The notes under the pieces were generated by a model, which did no database searches, was not told where the DNA came from, and saw only the letters and a list, made by a program, of their open reading frames with translations. Shown here one piece after another: positions 1 through 5,068 of a stretch of 7,981 nucleotides of DNA (positions are counted from its first letter, which is position 1; every line of letters starts with the position of its first letter). The stretch comes from a bacterium. GTDB lineage: Bacteria; Zixibacteria; MSB-5A5; GN15; FEB-12. The stretch is from assembly GCA_030640905.1 (NCBI GenBank), contig DAOWIM010000317.1, positions 1 through 7,981 on the forward strand, in the 5' to 3' direction. A program made the position numbers and the translations under genes.

Positions 1-1100
1 TCAGGGGCGCCTCACCTCCCCCATCGCCATCTTCCTGGAGTAACCATCTGGGATATCCGTCCATGCGGGTTGCTCCGGAAACCGGTAAGATCAAGATTCG
101 CTTCAACGGTCTGCGCTCCGAGACCACTCGCGACGTCTTCTCCAATGAGTTGGACTTTGAAGGTTACCGCGTATATATATCGCGCGATGACAGAGAGGAA
201 AGTTTTTCCGTTATCGAATCATATGATGTTGAAGATTACAATATGTACATTTGGGATGACTCACGCCCGGGCGGTGCCGGTTATGTACTCCCCGATATTC
301 CATACAAAATCAAGGACTTGAGATGCGCCTACGCTGATTCCTGCGGTGATACTACCTGGAATCCGCTTTCCTACTCGCCGTCTAGTCCTATGATAATTCC
401 CAATCTCGATCCACTCCAACCGGATTCCCTGATCTACTTCGCTGCTCAAGATTTTAACGTCTGTAGACTGGGACAAGACACAAGAATCACAAAGCCAGCC
501 GAATATGCCGATCAAGATGCCCCAATTAATCTAATACCCGAGGAAGCCGACCCCGACGAACTTACAGAGGAGGGCTTCTTCAAGTATTACGAGTACGAAA
601 TAGACATTGAGGGACTGTTGCCGACAATATCCTATTATGTCAACATCACTGCCTTTGACTTCGGATCTCCTTCTTCTGGACTACCTTCGCTGGAAAGTAG
701 AAAACAGAATGGAGCCGTTCACGTCTATCCCCAGAACTGTGCAGAGGTCGTCGAGCGAGACAACCTCAAGGCATTTGTTTATCCGAATCCTTTCAGAATC
801 GACGCGGAGTATCCTTCTTGGGGTTTTGAGGCTCAACCCGATCCTCACCATTCCGACGATCGCCTCCGCCGAATTCATTTTGCAAACCTTCCGAAAATTT
901 GCACCATCAGTATCTATTCTCTTGATGGAGACCTGGTTCGTGAGATCAAGCATGACGGCAGCAACGATGTGACCGGTGCGACCGAGACCTGGGACCTGAT
1001 CACACGGAATACGCAGTCGGTTGTTTCGGGAATGTACTACTGGACTATCGATGACAACGAGGGCAATGTCCAGATTGGCAAGCTGGTTGTCATCATGTAA
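1..1100 (+). CDS. Secreted/surface protein with C-terminal sorting-type domain, 5' partial
   Basis: The reading frame is open from base 3 to the stop at 1098-1100, giving 365 visible residues; the ATG at 63 is internal. The proof is that codons 3-29 encode a Pro-rich hinge (RGASPPPSP) matching KAAGPPPAP of the downstream paralogue, and the leading 'tc' fits the Phe expected there. Visible layout: hinge (1-20), a fibronectin-III-like segment (about 21-222, containing DFEGYRVY and ending in YYVNITAFDFG), then a C-terminal domain (about 255-365) with YPNPF, IYSLDGDLV and a final SGMYYW...GKLVVIM. That last pattern resembles Por/type IX sorting or FlgD-Ig-like C-terminal domains, so export to the cell surface is inferred. 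The N-terminal half and any signal peptide lie outside the window. Two Cys six residues apart (visible 108 and 114) are absent from the paralogue. Ligand and function are unknown. Confidence 0.85.
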   Translation, partial: RGASPPPSPSSWSNHLGYPSMRVAPETGKIKIRFNGLRSETTRDVFSNELDFEGYRVYISRDDREESFSVIESYDVEDYNMYIWDDSRPGGAGYVLPDIPYKIKDLRCAYADSCGDTTWNPLSYSPSSPMIIPNLDPLQPDSLIYFAAQDFNVCRLGQDTRITKPAEYADQDAPINLIPEEADPDELTEEGFFKYYEYEIDIEGLLPTISYYVNITAFDFGSPSSGLPSLESRKQNGAVHVYPQNCAEVVERDNLKAFVYPNPFRIDAEYPSWGFEAQPDPHHSDDRLRRIHFANLPKICTISIYSLDGDLVREIKHDGSNDVTGATETWDLITRNTQSVVSGMYYWTIDDNEGNVQIGKLVVIM

Positions 1101-1106
1101 TCAGCT

Positions 1107-3737
1107 ATGACGAACTTGTTCTTTAATGAAGGTCGGCGAAGATTGATATCTCTGCCGACCTTTTTCCTGCTTATTATTCTGGCTTTTGTCGGTATGGTTG
1201 ATGCCCGCTCATACAATCCGAAAATCGACCGGGCGGCAAAGAACTTCTCGCCGCCAGCATCGGGTATTGAAACTCCGGTCGTACTGTACACTGCCCACAA
1301 TCGCGGCAACATGCAACTCGCCATTGCCAATAATGGAACATTTGGCACGCTCGGGGGAGCCACTCCCGACCCCTTCACCGGCGAGATCATCCCCTCCTGC
1401 ATCTTCCCGAAAGGATCGGACATTGTCTACCTATGGGTGGCCGCGATATGGATAGGGGCTGTCGTGGGAAGGGATACGCTGGTAACGGTGGGCAACGAAG
1501 ATTGGTACGTAACCGAAGAATTCAACCCTGATGTCAGGCCGTTCGGCGACTTCAAGTACCTGTCAATCGATCGCAACAGTGAGTTTTATGACCCCGACGC
1601 GTATTCTGAGCAGGACATCATTTGCGAATACACCGACACCATTGATGATGTCAACCAGGTCCAGAAGGACCCCTACGACAACCGTCCCCATCGACCGTTG
1701 AATATCAAGGTTACGCAGCGTTCGATGGCGTGGAGCTACTCGTACGCCGATGATTTCATCCTGTTTGACTACCAGATCGAGAACATAGGTGAACGACCTC
1801 TTGAGGATGTCTACATGGGCATCTATGTCGATGGCGATGTCTGGCACACTACTCGCAATGGTCCGGAGGGTTGGAACGATGACATCGTTGGCTTCTACCC
1901 CACTCATCCGGCGCCAGAGGGATGTGGCTTTGTCGATACTATTAACGTCGCCTTCACCGCCGATAACGATGGCGACCCGGTGGGCACACAGTGGGACTAT
2001 CGCTCTGCAACCGGAACGGTCGGTATCCGGGTGGTCAGGACACCTGCCGAGGAATTGAAGTACTCCTACAACTGGTGGATCATGAACTACAGCAACGCGA
2101 CGCGGGATTTCGGCCCCAGAATGGTGGGTACGCCAGAAGACCCGTATCGCAAGATGGGGGCCCGTAAAGGGACCCCGACCGGCGATGAGAACAAGTACTA
2201 CGTCCTGCGGCATGAGGAATTCGACTATGACCTCATGCACACAGCTCTGGATCACCAGAATCAGGGGTTCGAGCCACCACCGGAGGAAGCCGAAGATTAC
2301 GCCCACGGGTTTGACACGAGGTATCTGCTTTCGTTTGGTCCGTTCAATATCTATCCCGGCAACAAACTGCCGATCTCTTTTGCCTGGGTTGGTGGCACCA
2401 ACCTGCATACCGGACCGACCAATTTTGATAACAAATTCGACGCCCAAAACCCTCAGATATTTTACAACACGCTGAATTTCGACAGCCTTGCCGCAACATC
2501 GCGCTGGGCATCCTGGGTCTATGACAATCCGGGAGTCGATACCGACAGCGACGGTTATCGCGGCGAACTCAGAGTCTGCAATTATGACTCAGCCCTCGTT
2601 TCTGCCGACACCTTCTGGGATGGTGATATCATCATTAACATCATTGAGCATTATCAACCCACGCTCGCTGATACATTCTGGTATGTGGGCGATGGTGTCC
2701 CCGATTTTAAGGCTGCTGGTCCTCCCCCGGCACCAAAGATGAGGATCATTCCTGAGACCGGACGCCTGACTATCCGATGGAACGGATATTATTCGGAGAC
2801 GACCCGCGACATTTTTTCACAGGTTGTCGATTTTGAAGGTTACCGCGTTTACGTTGGTCGGGATGACCGGCGAACCAGTCTCTCGCTACTGGTATCGTAC
2901 GACCAGGAAGACTTCAACCGCTACATCTACAAGCAGGTTGGCAACCAGTCACAGTGGGTGCTTGAAGAGATTCCGTTTACCCTTGACTCGCTTCGCACAT
3001 TATTTGACGATCCGGAGTTTGACCCGATGGCCTATGCGCCGGCACACCCGTTTGAGTGGGCCGATGAGCTTTACATTTTTGCCCCTCAGGACCTCAACGC
3101 TGCAAACCTCACCGACACAACTCTCATCCACAAAGCGTACCAGGACGCCGCCGATCCCGGCACAAATCCAACTCTCTGGGGCGAAGATGACATCACCTAC
3201 GAACACGGCGAGGCACTTCCGAAATACTACGAATATGAATACCACATCGGCCACCTGCTGCCTTCGGTCGAGTACTATGTTTCTGTGACAACCTTTGATT
3301 TTGGCTCCCCCATAGCCGGCCTTGAGGCCCTGGAAACTGATCCCACAAACAACCAGATTTCAGAATACCCATTAATCTCGGCTGACACGGTAATGGCGCA
3401 GAGTTTGGACGCCTACGTTTATCCGAACCCCTACCGTCTAGATGACGACTATATGGAGAGCGGCTATGAGAATCGCGACCGCACTCTGGCGGAAGATCGG
3501 GCTCGCCTGATACATTTTACCAACCTGCCCAACATCTGTACAATCAAAATCTACTCGTTGGACGGAGACCTTGTCCGCGAGATAGAGCATTACTACCCTG
3601 AGAGCGGACCGGGGTCAATGCATGAAACCTGGGATATGATTACTCGAAACACGCAGGCGGCAGTTTCCGGTCTGTACTATTACGTCATCGAATCGTCCAA
3701 CCGAACCCAACTCGGGAAGCTGGTAATCATCAAGTAG
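1107..3737 (+). CDS. Large secreted protein with Fn3-like and C-terminal sorting-type domains
   Basis: An 876-residue protein, paralogous in its C-terminal half to the gene 6 bases upstream. The N-terminus is a good signal peptide: basic RRR at 10-12, a hydrophobic core at 13-30, and probable cleavage after Ala33 (VDA/RS). Residues 34-530 form a long Tyr/Trp/Asp-rich region of a type seen in candidate-phylum secreted proteins; I recognise no catalytic motif. A Pro-rich hinge follows (538-543), then a fibronectin-III-like segment (about 544-731) and a C-terminal domain (769-876) with YPNPY, IYSLDGDLV and SGLYYYVI...GKLVIIK, resembling Por/type IX sorting or FlgD-Ig-like domains. An extracellular or surface role is inferred. 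The ATG at 1107 has no visible Shine-Dalgarno; it is preferred because it keeps the basic n-region. A TTG at 1143, ten bases after GAAGG, is a weaker alternative that loses the three Arg. The first 20 codons contain a terminator-like hairpin. The stop overlaps the convergent transporter gene. Confidence 0.88.
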   Translation: MTNLFFNEGRRRLISLPTFFLLIILAFVGMVDARSYNPKIDRAAKNFSPPASGIETPVVLYTAHNRGNMQLAIANNGTFGTLGGATPDPFTGEIIPSCIFPKGSDIVYLWVAAIWIGAVVGRDTLVTVGNEDWYVTEEFNPDVRPFGDFKYLSIDRNSEFYDPDAYSEQDIICEYTDTIDDVNQVQKDPYDNRPHRPLNIKVTQRSMAWSYSYADDFILFDYQIENIGERPLEDVYMGIYVDGDVWHTTRNGPEGWNDDIVGFYPTHPAPEGCGFVDTINVAFTADNDGDPVGTQWDYRSATGTVGIRVVRTPAEELKYSYNWWIMNYSNATRDFGPRMVGTPEDPYRKMGARKGTPTGDENKYYVLRHEEFDYDLMHTALDHQNQGFEPPPEEAEDYAHGFDTRYLLSFGPFNIYPGNKLPISFAWVGGTNLHTGPTNFDNKFDAQNPQIFYNTLNFDSLAATSRWASWVYDNPGVDTDSDGYRGELRVCNYDSALVSADTFWDGDIIINIIEHYQPTLADTFWYVGDGVPDFKAAGPPPAPKMRIIPETGRLTIRWNGYYSETTRDIFSQVVDFEGYRVYVGRDDRRTSLSLLVSYDQEDFNRYIYKQVGNQSQWVLEEIPFTLDSLRTLFDDPEFDPMAYAPAHPFEWADELYIFAPQDLNAANLTDTTLIHKAYQDAADPGTNPTLWGEDDITYEHGEALPKYYEYEYHIGHLLPSVEYYVSVTTFDFGSPIAGLEALETDPTNNQISEYPLISADTVMAQSLDAYVYPNPYRLDDDYMESGYENRDRTLAEDRARLIHFTNLPNICTIKIYSLDGDLVREIEHYYPESGPGSMHETWDMITRNTQAAVSGLYYYVIESSNRTQLGKLVIIK
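1129..1165 (+). terminator. Terminator-like hairpin with T-run, inside the signal-peptide codons
   Basis: AAGGTCGGC (1129-1137) pairs perfectly with GCCGACCTT (1154-1162). The stem continues inward through one G-U pair and one mismatch to AGAT (1140-1143) with ATCT (1148-1151), closing on a 4-base loop. A run of five T (1161-1165) follows the GC-rich core. The shape and its position 28 bases after the upstream stop codon are those of an intrinsic terminator for the first secreted-protein gene. It lies wholly inside codons 8-20 of the second gene, so it would act as an attenuator or partial terminator if both genes share a transcript. Function is inferred from structure only. Confidence 0.55.
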
Positions 3738-4959
3738 AGTTGTTACCGACGTTGAATCTATCGGGTAACCTCTTGCCAAAATAGAAGTACCCAATCGCAG
3801 ACAGCAGTGCCAGTAATGAAATCATTGCCCAGGCCAACCCGTGATTGCCCGACAGACGATCTAAAATGAAGCCGCCGTAAAGCGGACCAAACGACCATCC
3901 CGACGCCACGAAGAACCCAAACACTCCCATGTAACGCCCCATCCTTCCCTCGGGGGCCAGTCGCGATGTCAGAGCAAGCGACGGTGGAGACATGAATATC
4001 TCCCCCATCGTGATGATACATATGGCGAAAACAAACAATCCAAATCCTACCAGATAACCAACCATCGAATAGCCGATGGCATAGATCAAACTGCCCATCG
4101 CCAACTGAGTCGTCAGTCGATAACGTGATAACAACCTAGTCATGGGGAGCTGTAGCGTCACCACCAGCAGACCGTTCAGAGTATAAAGCAGGCCGAGATC
4201 GCTTTCCGAAATACCGACCATCTGCACTGAGTAGAGAGAAAAAGGAGCTATTAACTGCGCCACTACCAGGTAAAGCAAGAAAATCAGACCGGCGTGCCAG
4301 GCGAAATTAATATCATCCTTGACCACCAGGATATCCCGCATCCGGAATCGGTCCTGGGTTTTGGCAACAGCAGGACTGACGAGGAACAGGAAAATGATCA
4401 GCCCTGAGGCCAGCGTGAGCCCGGAAGAGATATAGAACAGAAGCGCGTAGGACGACTTAGCAAGGAAACCACCAATAGCAGGCCCCACCGCCCAACCGAG
4501 ATTGCCGGCCGACCGCGTGATGGCGTACCCCTCCAACCGCCTCTCAACTGGGACAATATCCGATACCATCGCGTTGGCTGCAGGCTGAAAGATAGCTCCG
4601 AATACCGAGTTCACCAGCAGCGTTCCACCAACCCAGAGAAACCCCCAGTCGAACGATATCCCCAGAGCCATCAGCAAGAAAGCAACCGAACGAAGCATCT
4701 GCGCACATATGAGCAATTTGCGACGCTCGATGCGATCTGATACTTCGCCCCCAATCGCTTGAAAGAGCGATCTTATAACTGCCATCAGACCAAAGAAAAG
4801 ACCGATCTCAGTCATCGACATGCCGAAATGTTCGTTGAAGTATATCGCTATGAATGGAATCGAGGTAGCGAACCCCATCGCACTGATAAACCATCCGCTT
4901 GAGAGTATCCAGAGGTTGCGATCAAACTGGCGGACAAAAGCAAGAGTGCGACTGATCAT
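3730..4959 (-). CDS. MFS transporter, drug/proton antiporter-like
   Basis: A 409-residue integral membrane protein with about 12 hydrophobic helices, the usual length for a major facilitator. The loop after helix 2 carries motif A (GGEVSDRIERRK, residues 70-81, with the key Gly, Asp and Arg/Arg). Residues 151-164 (AGNLGWAVGPAIGG) fit motif C, G...GP..GG, characteristic of the antiporter branch, and a related SGWSFGPLYGGF occurs at 353-364. A hydrophilic central loop (about 197-218) separates the two six-helix halves. Efflux of a drug or metabolite across the inner membrane driven by protons is the family role; the substrate cannot be read from sequence. The start at 4957-4959 gives a complete first helix and has no Shine-Dalgarno. 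The kinase gene lies 109 bases upstream on the same strand, and the 3' end overlaps the secreted-protein gene tail to tail by 8 bases. Confidence 0.92.
   Translation of the reverse strand: MISRTLAFVRQFDRNLWILSSGWFISAMGFATSIPFIAIYFNEHFGMSMTEIGLFFGLMAVIRSLFQAIGGEVSDRIERRKLLICAQMLRSVAFLLMALGISFDWGFLWVGGTLLVNSVFGAIFQPAANAMVSDIVPVERRLEGYAITRSAGNLGWAVGPAIGGFLAKSSYALLFYISSGLTLASGLIIFLFLVSPAVAKTQDRFRMRDILVVKDDINFAWHAGLIFLLYLVVAQLIAPFSLYSVQMVGISESDLGLLYTLNGLLVVTLQLPMTRLLSRYRLTTQLAMGSLIYAIGYSMVGYLVGFGLFVFAICIITMGEIFMSPPSLALTSRLAPEGRMGRYMGVFGFFVASGWSFGPLYGGFILDRLSGNHGLAWAMISLLALLSAIGYFYFGKRLPDRFNVGNNST
3742..3769 (+). terminator. Weak hairpin just after the secreted-protein stop codon
   Basis: GTTACC (3742-3747) pairs with GGTAAC (3764-3769), and GA (3748-3749) pairs with TC (3761-3762) after a one-base bulge at G3763; the loop is 11 bases. 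It starts four bases after the stop of the 876-residue gene and lies in the last codons of the convergent transporter gene. The downstream CTCTTG is only weakly T-rich, so it may be a 3'-end stabilising structure or a factor-assisted terminator rather than a classical intrinsic one. Confidence 0.35.
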
Positions 4960-4996
4960 ACTACGAATAATACACCGAAGCCGCCGCCACTGACAA
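4960..4996 (-). promoter_or_regulatory. Candidate sigma70-type promoter of the MFS gene, possibly leaderless
   Basis: Read on the minus strand, TTGTCA (4996-4991, five of six matches to TTGACA) is followed after 18 bases by TATTAT (4972-4967, five of six matches to TATAAT). The -10 box ends 7 bases before the ATG at 4959, so transcription would begin at or within a base or two of the start codon. No Shine-Dalgarno is visible between the box and the ATG, which fits a leaderless transcript. This assumes a standard housekeeping sigma factor. Confidence 0.4.
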
Positions 4997-5004
4997 GATT
5001 TAAC

Positions 5005-5037
5005 CGACCAACCTTCGATCTAACAAGAGGATGGTCG
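5005..5037 (-). terminator. Weak inverted repeat between the kinase and MFS genes
   Basis: CGACCA and TGGTCG (5005-5010 and 5032-5037) form a six-pair stem, extended after one A/A mismatch by CCT/AGG and a T-G pair, with an 11-base loop. On the minus strand it lies 31 bases after the kinase stop codon and just before the candidate MFS promoter. The bases after it (GTTAAATCTTG) are AT-rich but lack a true T-run, so it could be a poor terminator or an operator for a dimeric regulator. Confidence 0.25.
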
Positions 5038-5068
5038 TTGTCACTGACGGCAAATAGTGTCCGCGCTA

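Noticed and set aside
171..180. Short alternating TA run (gtatatatat)
   Set aside because: It encodes Val-Tyr-Ile in a conserved position of the Fn3-like segment and is too short to count as a repeat.
63..1100. ATG at 63 as the true start of the first gene
   Set aside because: The same frame is open to base 3 and encodes a Pro-rich hinge homologous to the paralogue; there is no signal peptide after this ATG.
1143..1145. TTG start for the 876-residue protein, preceded by GAAGG ten bases away
   Set aside because: It would remove the Arg cluster of the signal peptide. The GAAGG is part of the hairpin stem, so it would be sequestered. It remains a weaker alternative.
1563..2447. Long open frame (294 codons) on the minus strand inside the secreted-protein gene
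   Set aside because: No recognisable domain, no signal peptide or start-site support, and it is fully antisense to a well-supported gene; it is a codon-usage shadow.
2824..3288. 154-codon open frame on the plus strand in another frame of the secreted-protein gene
   Set aside because: Low-complexity Thr/Ser/Arg-rich product typical of an out-of-frame shadow, with the real frame strongly supported by paralogy.
1..3737. A defined type IX secretion substrate
   Set aside because: The C-terminal domain is only similar in pattern; no secretion machinery gene is in the window and the organism is not identified, so I keep it as 'sorting-type'.
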